NCBI GenBank assembly: GCA_003450555.1
Contig: DMFQ01000302.1
Location: 1-5,162 of the forward strand
DNA length: 5,162 nt
Source: Ktedonobacter sp.
GTDB lineage: Bacteria; Chloroflexota; Ktedonobacteria; Ktedonobacterales; Ktedonobacteraceae
Reading direction: 5' to 3'
The notes under the pieces were generated by a model, which saw only the letters and a program-made list of their open reading frames with translations, had not been told where the DNA came from and searched no databases. Both the position numbers and the translations under genes were made by a program. Below are positions 1-5,162 of this stretch, in pieces; within the stretch, counting starts at the first letter, position 1, and every line of letters starts with the position of its first letter.

Positions 1-30
1 GTATAAGAGGAGAAGGATGAAGGATGATGC

Positions 31-59
31 TTGCACGAGAGGGAGGGCTGGGGTATACT
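31..59 (+). promoter_or_regulatory. Candidate sigma70-type promoter for apt
   Basis: A -35-like TTGCAC (31-36) and a -10-like TATACT (54-59) are separated by exactly 17 nt. The -10 box matches TATAAT at five of six positions, while the -35 box matches TTGACA only at its first three. Transcription would begin near 66 and leave a leader of about 150 nt before apt. I see no recognisable riboswitch or operator in that leader. The call is a motif match only; the correct spacing is its best support. Confidence 0.4.
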
Positions 60-201
60 GCAAGGCGTGATGGCAAGAAATGCATTTGATTGCTTTCCAT
101 CAACGATTGTCGCCAATTCTGTTCATTCATGACGACGAGGGATGTGTCATGCGGAGAAGCTTCCTGGCTGTCCCGATGTTGTCTATTTTCATGTGTATGT
201 A

Positions 202-210
202 GAGGAGAGA
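202..210 (+). promoter_or_regulatory. Ribosome binding site of apt
   Basis: The purine-rich GAGGAGAGA contains AGGAG (203-207), ten bases before the ATG at 218. It supports 218 as the start of apt. No better start with a Shine-Dalgarno lies upstream in that frame. Confidence 0.7.
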
Positions 211-217
211 ACTACCG

Positions 218-751
218 ATGTCGTCAACTTCTGAGTCTATACGATTGGAAGACTGGGTGCGCGATATCCCTGATTTTCCGCAGAAGGGGATCCTATTCAA
301 GGATATCACCCCTTTGTTACAGGATGCTACCGCCTTTCGGGCATCTATGGAGCGCCTGGCGGCTCACTATGCAGGTTCTGGAATTCAGACCGTTGTCGGC
401 GTCGAATCGCGAGGCTTTATTTTCGGCGCTCCTCTGGCCTACCTGTTGAACTGTGGGTTTGTGCCAGTGCGTAAATTTGGTAAACTTCCGTATCAAACGG
501 TCAGCGTCGAGTATGCCCTGGAATATGGCACGAATGTCGTAGAAGTTCACACCGATGCCATTCGTCCTGGTGAGCGCGTGCTCATTGTCGATGATCTGCT
601 AGCAACGGGTGGTACTGTTTCTGCGACCATGGAACTTGTGGAGAAGCTGGGTGGGCATATCGCGGGAATAGCCTTTTTAGTGGAGCTGACCTTTCTCAAA
701 GGGCGGGAGCAACTGAAGGGGCATGATGTCTTCGCACTGATTAAGTACTAA
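218..751 (+). CDS. apt: Adenine phosphoribosyltransferase
   Basis: This 177-residue cytosolic purine-salvage enzyme converts adenine and PRPP to AMP and pyrophosphate. Its length is normal for bacterial Apt (about 170-180). Visible signatures, in order, are the N-terminal IPDFPQKGILFKDITPLL (residues 17-34), the Apt-typical VESRGFIFGAPLA (62-74), the loop VRKFGKLPY (84-92) leading to EYALEYG (98-104), and the type I PRTase PRPP-binding motif VLIVDDLLATGGT (121-133). The VESRGFIFG block and the EYALEYG segment separate it from xanthine and hypoxanthine PRTases. The start is supported by GAGGAGAGA upstream. It appears monocistronic, has its own candidate promoter, and converges on the nitroreductase gene. 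Nothing looks broken or missing. Confidence 0.97.
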   Translation: MSSTSESIRLEDWVRDIPDFPQKGILFKDITPLLQDATAFRASMERLAAHYAGSGIQTVVGVESRGFIFGAPLAYLLNCGFVPVRKFGKLPYQTVSVEYALEYGTNVVEVHTDAIRPGERVLIVDDLLATGGTVSATMELVEKLGGHIAGIAFLVELTFLKGREQLKGHDVFALIKY

Positions 752-788
752 ATGTAGTGACGTGGTGCTGGAGCGCAAAATAAGAGAG

Positions 789-803
789 AGGTTTCAGAGA
801 CCT
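789..803. terminator. Weak hairpin between convergent genes
   Basis: AGGTT (789-793) can pair with GACCT (799-803), with one G-T wobble, around a 5-nt loop. A second pairing, GTAGTG (754-759) with CACTAC (820-825), could enclose it. The 85-nt space between two convergent stops is where a bidirectional terminator is expected. However, the stem is short and no T-run follows on either strand, so this is a weak call. Confidence 0.2.
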
Positions 804-836
804 TGCTTGTGGGTTCTGGCACTACGCGCTACGTCT

Positions 837-1415
837 TTACTCTTCCCAGCCTAGCCAGGTCGTCTTTTCCGCAAAGGATGTAGGATGGCGTGCGAGTTTG
901 GGTATTGCGGGATAACCGAGATACAAAAAGGCCACAATATGGTCTTCCGGGGCGAGTCCAAGCCACTGCTTGATATGTGGGTCAAAGGCAGCATCCCCGG
1001 TACGCCACATAGCAGCAAGCCCTATTTCTTCAGCGGTTAGAAGCATATTCTGCACGGCTGCGGCTACTGCTTCGATGTTTTCGATGGCCAACACGTTTGG
1101 CTGGTGGGGTTGTTCCGCGGCTACCACAATTACGATAGGTGATCTCAAAAGTTTGGTGCGCTCCTTGTTGAGCAAGGCTTGTACTTTGTCATTTGCAGTG
1201 TCACCTAAACGCTTTGCGAGCGAATTGGCCATGATGGCGCCGATTTCTGCGCGAGCTATTCCCGCCAATACGATGAATTTCCAGGGTTCCACTTTGTGAT
1301 GATTGGGTGCATGGGTTGCGGCTTCGAGTATGTGCTCAATTTGCGCGCGCGTTGGTCGTTGGTCGGTCATTTTGCCGATGCTGCGTCGATTTTTGATTGT
1401 TTCGAAAATTGTCAT
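837..1415 (-). CDS. Nitroreductase family protein, YdjA-like
   Basis: This 192-residue protein is a small FMN-dependent NAD(P)H oxidoreductase of the nitroreductase superfamily. It resembles the E. coli YdjA subgroup (about 183 residues). Visible marks are the FMN-phosphate-binding NRRS (residues 9-12) followed by a PT-x-x-QIEHILEAA helix (21-33), APNHHKVEPWKF (36-47), a central helix AIENIEAVAAAVQNMLL (110-126), MWRTGD (136-141) and the closing strand VAFLYLGYP (161-169). All are where this family has them. The physiological substrate of YdjA-type enzymes is not settled, so none is assigned. An AAAGGT lies about 9-10 nt upstream of the ATG. The gene is on the same strand as the arg operon but is separated from it by 213 nt of palindromes, so co-transcription is uncertain. 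No clear separate promoter was found. Confidence 0.92.
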   Translation of the reverse strand: MTIFETIKNRRSIGKMTDQRPTRAQIEHILEAATHAPNHHKVEPWKFIVLAGIARAEIGAIMANSLAKRLGDTANDKVQALLNKERTKLLRSPIVIVVAAEQPHQPNVLAIENIEAVAAAVQNMLLTAEEIGLAAMWRTGDAAFDPHIKQWLGLAPEDHIVAFLYLGYPAIPKLARHPTSFAEKTTWLGWEE

Positions 1416-1443
1416 GTTTTATTTACCTTTTGGCGCGGTTGTT

Positions 1444-1458
1444 GCGCGTGTCACGCGC
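1444..1458. repeat. Short perfect palindrome GCGCGTG-T-CACGCGC
   Basis: Two 7-bp arms (1444-1450 and 1452-1458) are perfectly complementary around a single base. A one-base centre is too tight for an RNA hairpin of full length but suits a symmetric DNA-binding site. It lies about 30 nt upstream of the nitroreductase start, where an operator could sit. No known regulator motif was recognised. Confidence 0.45.
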
Positions 1459-1467
1459 GTGCCCCAC

Positions 1468-1480
1468 CCCACGCCGTGGG
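1468..1480. repeat. Small hairpin CCCAC-GCC-GTGGG
   Basis: Arms of 5 bp (1468-1472 and 1476-1480) pair perfectly around a 3-nt loop. It overlaps the left end of the next palindrome by three bases, so the two are alternative or abutting structures. Its small size means chance is possible; its position in a cluster of palindromes is the main reason to list it. Confidence 0.35.
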
Positions 1481-1499
1481 ACGCGATAAATCGGGTCCC
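1478..1499. repeat. Imperfect 22-bp palindrome centred on CGATAAATCG
   Basis: GGGAC (1478-1482) pairs with GTCCC (1495-1499), and the inner CGAT (1484-1487) pairs with ATCG (1490-1493). One G/G mismatch (1483 and 1494) separates the two, and AA is at the centre. A single change would make a nearly continuous 10-bp stem. This looks like a degenerate copy of an extragenic palindromic repeat. Whether it recurs in the genome cannot be seen here. Confidence 0.5.
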
Positions 1500-1525
1500 T
1501 ATGGTAGTTGGCGCAATGATGAAGA

Positions 1526-1615
1526 CGTAGGGGCGCCATTCATTGGCGCCCGCCTGGGGAGCCGATCTGGGCAGTTGTTCCTGGTACCCGGGCGCCAGTG
1601 AATGGCGCCCCTACG
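1526..1615. repeat. 90-bp composite inverted repeat (REPIN/MITE-like)
   Basis: The left arm (1526-1552) and right arm (1589-1615) are complementary over 27 bp with one exception, T1543 against G1598, which is still a wobble pair in RNA. The intervening loop is 36 nt (1553-1588). Each arm is itself a hairpin with an 8-bp stem and 5-nt loop: GGGCGCCA-TTCAT-TGGCGCCC (1531-1551) and GGGCGCCA-GTGAA-TGGCGCCC (1590-1610). The outer ends read CGTAGGGG and CCCCTACG. Two inverted copies of one small palindrome are the architecture of REPINs and of small non-autonomous elements. I found no target-site duplication and no coding capacity. It starts 14 nt behind the stop of argG, so its RNA hairpin may also limit read-through or protect the arg mRNA 3' end. 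No T-run follows on the minus strand, so it is not a classical intrinsic terminator. Confidence 0.8.
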
Positions 1616-1628
1616 GTGGTGTCGCATT

Positions 1629-2894
1629 TTATATTGGAGGTTCATTATTGCGTCCGGGTGGTGTGTCAAGGGATAGTAGGTTGCCTTCGATGCCGACTGA
1701 GGGTAGGAGTTGGGCTTGTGCCTGTGTTGAGAGAGGCAGTCCCCACAATTTGATGAAACCCAGGGCGGCATTATGATCGAATTGATCACCGCTATCGTAG
1801 GTTGCTAAGCTGTGATTATAGAGCGAGTGCTCTGATTGGCGTCCAACAACGGCACAATGTCCACGCGATAACTTGACGCGCACGGTTCCGCTTACGAAGC
1901 GCTGCGTACTCTGCACGTATGCCGCCAGGTCTTGATGCAGGGCGCTGTACCATTGGCCGTTATAGATCAGGCGCGCGTACTCAGCCGAAACAAGCTCTTT
2001 GAAACGGGCTTGATCGCGGCTCAGCGTCAGGCTTTCCAGGGCCTGGTGCGCTGTGTGCAAGACAACGGCGGCAGGCGCTTCGTAGACCTCGCGAGATTTG
2101 ATACCCACGAGGCGGTTTTCAATATGATCAATGCGTCCAATTCCATAGTTCCCCGCGTGCTTGTTTAATGTTTCGATAAGCAGCACGCTGTCTAGCTCTT
2201 CACCGTTCAATGCTATGGGGATGCCGTGCTGAAACATGATCTCTATATAGGTAGGTTCGACCTGCTCAAGTTTATCGGGATTCGCCGTCCAGGCAAAAAC
2301 TTCTTCGGGTGGCTCGGCCCAGGGATCTTCCAGGATGCCGCATTCAACGCTGCGGCCCCACAGGTTCTGGTCGACTGAGTAGGGATTGGCCGTGCTCACC
2401 TGGATGGGGATAGCGTGCTCAGCGGCATAGGCGATCTCGTTGTCCCTGGTCATGCTCCACTCGCGCACCGGCGCAATGATTTTCAGGTCAGGCGCCAGGG
2501 TGTTGATTGAAACGTCGAAGCGCACCTGGTCATTGCCTTTGCCTGTACAGCCATGAGCGACGGCCACTGCTCCCTCCGCGCGAGCTACTTCAACCAGTAG
2601 TCGCGCGATGAGAGGACGCGCAAGGGCGGTGGCCAGGGGGTAACGTCCCTCGTAGATCGCGCCAGCCTGTAGTGCTGGACCCACGAAGTAGCGCACAAAA
2701 TCTGCGCGAGCATCCACAACCATGGCTTTGACCGCGCCTATTTGCTCGGCACGCGCAGCGATAGCGGGCAGGTCTCGTTCGTTACCGACGTCAATTGTCA
2801 GCGTGATAACGTCGAGGTCGTAGTGTTCTTTGATCCAACGGATGGCCACAGAGGTATCCAGGCCACCCGAATATGCTAGTACAACGGTTGACAT
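1629..2894 (-). CDS. argG: Argininosuccinate synthase (canonical copy)
   Basis: This 421-residue cytosolic enzyme of arginine biosynthesis condenses citrulline with aspartate, cleaving ATP to AMP and pyrophosphate. The N-terminal ATP pyrophosphatase loop AYSGGLDTS is at residues 7-15. YEGRYPLATALARP (81-94) and GCTGKGNDQVRF (115-126) carry the aspartate/citrulline contacts T117, N121, D122 and R125. PYSVDQNLWGRSVE (171-184) supplies S173 and S182, and IENRLVGIKSREVYE (258-272) supplies E259 and Y271. All of these match residues known from human ASS1 (S180, S189, E270, Y282). The C-terminal SLYNHSLATYDSGDQFDHNAALGFIKLWGLP is typical. About 33 further residues follow GLPL, making the protein slightly longer than the usual 400 or so. 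It is the last gene of the arg operon, 4 nt after argH. GGAGGAG upstream supports the start. Confidence 0.97.
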   Translation of the reverse strand: MSTVVLAYSGGLDTSVAIRWIKEHYDLDVITLTIDVGNERDLPAIAARAEQIGAVKAMVVDARADFVRYFVGPALQAGAIYEGRYPLATALARPLIARLLVEVARAEGAVAVAHGCTGKGNDQVRFDVSINTLAPDLKIIAPVREWSMTRDNEIAYAAEHAIPIQVSTANPYSVDQNLWGRSVECGILEDPWAEPPEEVFAWTANPDKLEQVEPTYIEIMFQHGIPIALNGEELDSVLLIETLNKHAGNYGIGRIDHIENRLVGIKSREVYEAPAAVVLHTAHQALESLTLSRDQARFKELVSAEYARLIYNGQWYSALHQDLAAYVQSTQRFVSGTVRVKLSRGHCAVVGRQSEHSLYNHSLATYDSGDQFDHNAALGFIKLWGLPLSTQAQAQLLPSVGIEGNLLSLDTPPGRNNEPPI

Positions 2895-2898
2895 ATAA

Positions 2899-4314
2899 TC
2901 AATACTCCTCCGAGACTGTTGGAACTGTTGAAGCTGCCCCAGCCAATGATTCTATTGCTTTAGCGAATGATTCTGCACGCGCCTCCCACGTCGAGTTTAC
3001 AAGTTCAAGCTGGTTATGCAGGACTGCTAAGCCAAGGTTACCCGCACCTCCTATGTGATTGCGCGCGGACAGGCGTTTGATAAGTTGCTCCTGGCTTTCG
3101 ACGGGCATTGGCATGTTGCGATCTAGCTGCGCCGTTACCTCTGCTCCGACGATACGATAGGCATCACGGAAGGGCAGGTTGGCGGTTGCAGTGAGTTCAT
3201 AGGCCCGGTCGGCTGCAAACAGTTCGAAGGTACACGCGGCGGTCAGGCGTTCGGTATTGACACCCAGCGAGTTCACGACCAGCGTGCAAATCTCCAGGCT
3301 CTCCTGCACAAGGTCCAGCGCCTCCATAAAGGGACGTTTGGTCTCCTGATAGTCCATATTGTAGCCGGAAGGTAAACCGCTGACAATGCCGAGAATTTGC
3401 TGTTGTAGAGCCAGCATGGTCTGTGTACGCGCACGAACCAACTCCATGATGCCGAGGTTGCGCTTTTGAGGCATAATGCTGCTACCTGTACAAAGTTCCT
3501 GTGCTATCTGGAAGAAGCCATATTCGACGGTAGTGAAGAGCAGGATGTCCTGTGCCAGTTTGCTCAGATCGAGCATGATCTGCGCAAGGGCCTGCACAAT
3601 GGCCGCTTCAATTTTGCCACGGCTATTCTGGACGTAGATGACGTTATGCTGCACGCGTGAGAAGCCGAGCAGGTCGGCACAGTATTGGCGATCGATAGCG
3701 AGCGGTACCCCGTAGCCAGCCGCCGAGCCAAGTGGCGACTGGTCATTGAGGATATAGGCAGCGGTGAGCAACTTCTCGTCGTCTAGCAGCGCCTCTGAAT
3801 AGCTTGCTGCCCACAGGCCCACGGAGGAGAGCATGGCCCTCTGCATATGAGTATAGCCGGGCATGGGAACATCAGCATGGGCAGATGAGAAATCCAGTAG
3901 CGCTGAAATGAGCTGACACATTTTGGCGGCAACATCGTGAAGCTGCTCTTTGCCATACAGGCGCAAGTCTACCAGAACCTGGTCATTACGCGAGCGCGCC
4001 ATATGTATCTTTTTGCCAGCCGCACCTGCCTCGGCCACGAGGTAGTTTTCAACGCTGGTGTGTACATCCTCATCGGCGGGAGATACGGTAAACGCGTTCG
4101 CCTTTTCAAGCAGCAGGATGTTGCAGAGAGCATTTTGCAGGTCCTGATATTCGTCGTCTTGTAGGATGCCGATCTTTTTGAGCATGGCGGCGTGGGCGAG
4201 TGATCCCCAGACATCATGGTGAATCAGTTTGTTATCGAGCGTACTGTTCTGCGCGCCCTCAAAGCGTTCTACCTGCTCGTTGAGGCGGTATCCTTTCTGC
4301 CACAACTTTGTCAT
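2899..4314 (-). CDS. argH: Argininosuccinate lyase
   Basis: This 471-residue enzyme of the fumarase/aspartase superfamily cleaves argininosuccinate to arginine and fumarate; the family acts as a homotetramer. Visible motifs are EDVHTSVENYL (residues 82-92), HMARSRNDQV (104-113), MPGYTHMQRA (151-160) with the catalytic-base region His156 and substrate contact T155, SPLGSAAGYG (193-202), the superfamily signature GSSIMPQKRN (277-286) with the catalytic serine, and GYNMDYQETK (317-326). N110, T155, Y318, Q323 and K326 correspond to human ASL N116, T161, Y323, Q328 and K331. Several motif positions deviate from the common form: HMARS for HTARS, QRAML for QRAQP, and RNLGIMEL for KNPDVAEL. The ATG at 4314 is chosen because it overlaps the preceding stop as ATGA and has AAGGA 7 nt upstream. 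A longer in-frame start at 4407 would run 97 nt into the upstream gene. Confidence 0.95.
   Translation of the reverse strand: MTKLWQKGYRLNEQVERFEGAQNSTLDNKLIHHDVWGSLAHAAMLKKIGILQDDEYQDLQNALCNILLLEKANAFTVSPADEDVHTSVENYLVAEAGAAGKKIHMARSRNDQVLVDLRLYGKEQLHDVAAKMCQLISALLDFSSAHADVPMPGYTHMQRAMLSSVGLWAASYSEALLDDEKLLTAAYILNDQSPLGSAAGYGVPLAIDRQYCADLLGFSRVQHNVIYVQNSRGKIEAAIVQALAQIMLDLSKLAQDILLFTTVEYGFFQIAQELCTGSSIMPQKRNLGIMELVRARTQTMLALQQQILGIVSGLPSGYNMDYQETKRPFMEALDLVQESLEICTLVVNSLGVNTERLTAACTFELFAADRAYELTATANLPFRDAYRIVGAEVTAQLDRNMPMPVESQEQLIKRLSARNHIGGAGNLGLAVLHNQLELVNSTWEARAESFAKAIESLAGAASTVPTVSEEY
2905..2911 (-). promoter_or_regulatory. argG ribosome binding site inside argH
   Basis: On the minus strand GGAGGAG ends 10 nt before the argG ATG. 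It is made of the two Glu codons plus one base near the end of argH (Ser-Glu-Glu-Tyr-stop). Ribosomes finishing argH therefore stop on top of this site, which suggests translational coupling of argG to argH. Confidence 0.75.
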
Positions 4315-5162
4315 AGCTGTTTTCCTTCCCCCGGGTTGGCAGCGAGCTGATTGCGGCGCGCGATTAGCTCGTAGGGGAGACCACGGATATGCGCGGCGGG
4401 GGCGCATTCTTTCTGATTGAAGCTGGCGCTGTTGATTGATCGTACATCAGGGAAGAAGAGGCCGCTTGAAGACGAGCGCGAACGGATATCGATGTTGCCT
4501 TTGTAGAGTTCAACCATGTATTCTCCGTTCACGACCTTTTGCGTGCTGGCAATAAAGGCGTCGATGGCCTCTTTCAAGGGGTGGAACCATTCGCCGTGAT
4601 AGACGAGTTTGGCCCATTGCGCGTCTAGCTGGCGTTTCAACTGAATCTCTTCTTTGGTGAGGCAGAACAGTTCGAGGTCGCCGTGCAATTTGAGTAGGAT
4701 GGTCGCGGCGGGCGCCTCATAGATCTCACGAGACTTCAGGCCCATGATGCCGTCCTCGAAAAGATCAATTTTCCCGATGCCATTAGCTCCGCCAATACCA
4801 TTGAGCTGTTCAATGATCTGGTCAAGGGGGAGTTTCGTGCCGTTCAAGGCGATGGGCAACCCGTTCTGCCAGGTCAATTGCAGGGTTGCTGGCTTATCGG
4901 GAGCCTTTGCGGGTGGCGTGAGCCAGAGCCAGATCGAATCGGGCAGTTCTGTGTCGAGACCAATGCCGCCACTGGCGATAGAGCGGCACCACATGGTCTT
5001 GTCATCACCACCGGCAATGACCTCTTCGACCGGTACACCGTAGTGCTCCATCAAGAGCTGTTCTTCCCCGCGTGTGAGATCGAAATCCCGCACAGGGACA
5101 AAGACTGAGAGGCCAGGCGCAAAGAGGCTGAAGACGTTATGCATGCGGTACTGGTCGTTGCC
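4311..5162 (-). CDS. Divergent argininosuccinate synthase paralog, 5' end missing
   Basis: The reading frame stays open to the right edge and shows the C-terminal 283 residues of an ArgG-type protein; the N-terminal ATP-binding loop lies outside. The first visible residues, GNDQYR, are the start of the family's GNDQVRF motif, so N, D and R contacts are kept. The core follows ArgG: APGLSVFVPVRDFDLTR (visible residues 15-31), QNGLPIALNG (99-108), GIGKIDLFEDGIMGLKSREIYEAPA (128-152) with E136 and Y148 matching human ASS1 E270 and Y282, and a recognisable C-terminal dimer/tetramer region ending near IRGLPYEL. The block that is YSVDQNLWGRSVE in the canonical copy is GGDDKTMWCRSIA here. The serine equivalent to human S180 is Gly52, and the glutamate of the SxE is Ala63. 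The stop overlaps the argH ATG as ATGA. The protein could be a second synthase, one with altered substrate use, or a non-catalytic partner. Family membership is certain; activity is not. Confidence 0.85.
   Translation of the reverse strand, partial: GNDQYRMHNVFSLFAPGLSVFVPVRDFDLTRGEEQLLMEHYGVPVEEVIAGGDDKTMWCRSIASGGIGLDTELPDSIWLWLTPPAKAPDKPATLQLTWQNGLPIALNGTKLPLDQIIEQLNGIGGANGIGKIDLFEDGIMGLKSREIYEAPAATILLKLHGDLELFCLTKEEIQLKRQLDAQWAKLVYHGEWFHPLKEAIDAFIASTQKVVNGEYMVELYKGNIDIRSRSSSSGLFFPDVRSINSASFNQKECAPAAHIRGLPYELIARRNQLAANPGEGKQL
4322..4326 (-). promoter_or_regulatory. argH ribosome binding site inside the upstream argG-like gene
   Basis: AAGGA on the minus strand, within a GGGGGAAGGAA run (4321-4331), lies 7 nt before the ATG at 4314. 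It falls in the last codons of the upstream argG-like gene. This decides the argH start in favour of 4314 over the longer alternative at 4407. Confidence 0.7.

Noticed and set aside
17..70. 17-codon frame with AGGAG just upstream (8-12)
   Set aside because: Very short, overlaps the candidate promoter, and resembles nothing known. It is most likely chance in a purine-rich stretch.
66..217. Purine riboswitch in the apt leader
   Set aside because: I could not find the three-way-junction core of purine riboswitches or convincing long helices; only a small GAAGCTTC palindrome is visible.
90..449. 119-codon plus-strand frame overlapping apt
   Set aside because: Runs out of frame through the clear apt coding sequence, has no Shine-Dalgarno, and its Cys/Arg/Ser-rich translation is typical of a shadow frame.
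1296..1601. Plus-strand frame across the nitroreductase start and palindromic gap
   Set aside because: Half is antisense to the nitroreductase gene and the rest crosses the palindromes; there is no family resemblance and no ribosome binding site.
1531..1610. CRISPR-like direct repeat
   Set aside because: The two similar units are only two in number, are inverted hairpins, and have no regular spacer series or cas genes nearby.
1526..1615. Reading the 90-bp palindrome as a classical intrinsic terminator
   Set aside because: There is a strong stem, but no run of T follows on the minus strand leaving argG. The repeated-hairpin architecture fits an extragenic repeat better; a termination role is still possible.
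1499..1789. Minus-strand frame overlapping the argG 3' end and the palindromes
   Set aside because: Out of frame with the well-supported argG. Its length comes from GC-rich repeat sequence lacking stops.
4315..4407. 31-residue N-terminal extension of argH starting at 4407
   Set aside because: It would lie entirely within the end of the upstream argG-like gene, has no ArgH-like character (Arg/Pro-rich), and the ATG at 4314 has a good AAGGA and an ATGA overlap typical of operons.

Overview
The window is a compact stretch of bacterial chromosome with four complete genes and one gene cut by the right edge. GC content is moderate, gene spacing is tight and Shine-Dalgarno sites are purine-rich. 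The proteins are housekeeping metabolic enzymes. Their sequence character and the extragenic GC-rich palindromes would fit a Chloroflexota/Ktedonobacteria-type organism. That placement is an impression, not a demonstration, and no gene here is diagnostic of a lineage.

Layout, left to right. Positions 1-217 are an upstream region with a plausible sigma70-type promoter and a leader of about 150 nt. Next comes apt (218-751, + strand), encoding adenine phosphoribosyltransferase. A short convergent gap of 85 nt separates it from a small nitroreductase of the YdjA type (837-1415, - strand). The 213-nt gap at 1416-1628 has no gene but is packed with palindromes, including a 90-bp inverted-repeat element built from two copies of a short hairpin (REPIN/MITE-like).

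The rest, 1629 to the right edge, is an arginine-biosynthesis operon read right to left: a divergent argininosuccinate synthase paralog (5' end outside the window), then argH (argininosuccinate lyase), then a canonical argG. The three genes are very tightly packed. The first stop overlaps the argH start as ATGA, and argH and argG are 4 nt apart, with the argG Shine-Dalgarno inside the last codons of argH. ArgG joins citrulline and aspartate at the cost of ATP to AMP, and ArgH splits the product into arginine and fumarate.

The most interesting point is that two ArgG-type proteins, one canonical and one with changes at the predicted citrulline pocket, bracket one ArgH in a single apparent transcription unit. 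The second is the 90-bp composite palindrome directly behind the canonical argG. I saw no CRISPR array, RNA gene, transposase, phage gene or defence system.
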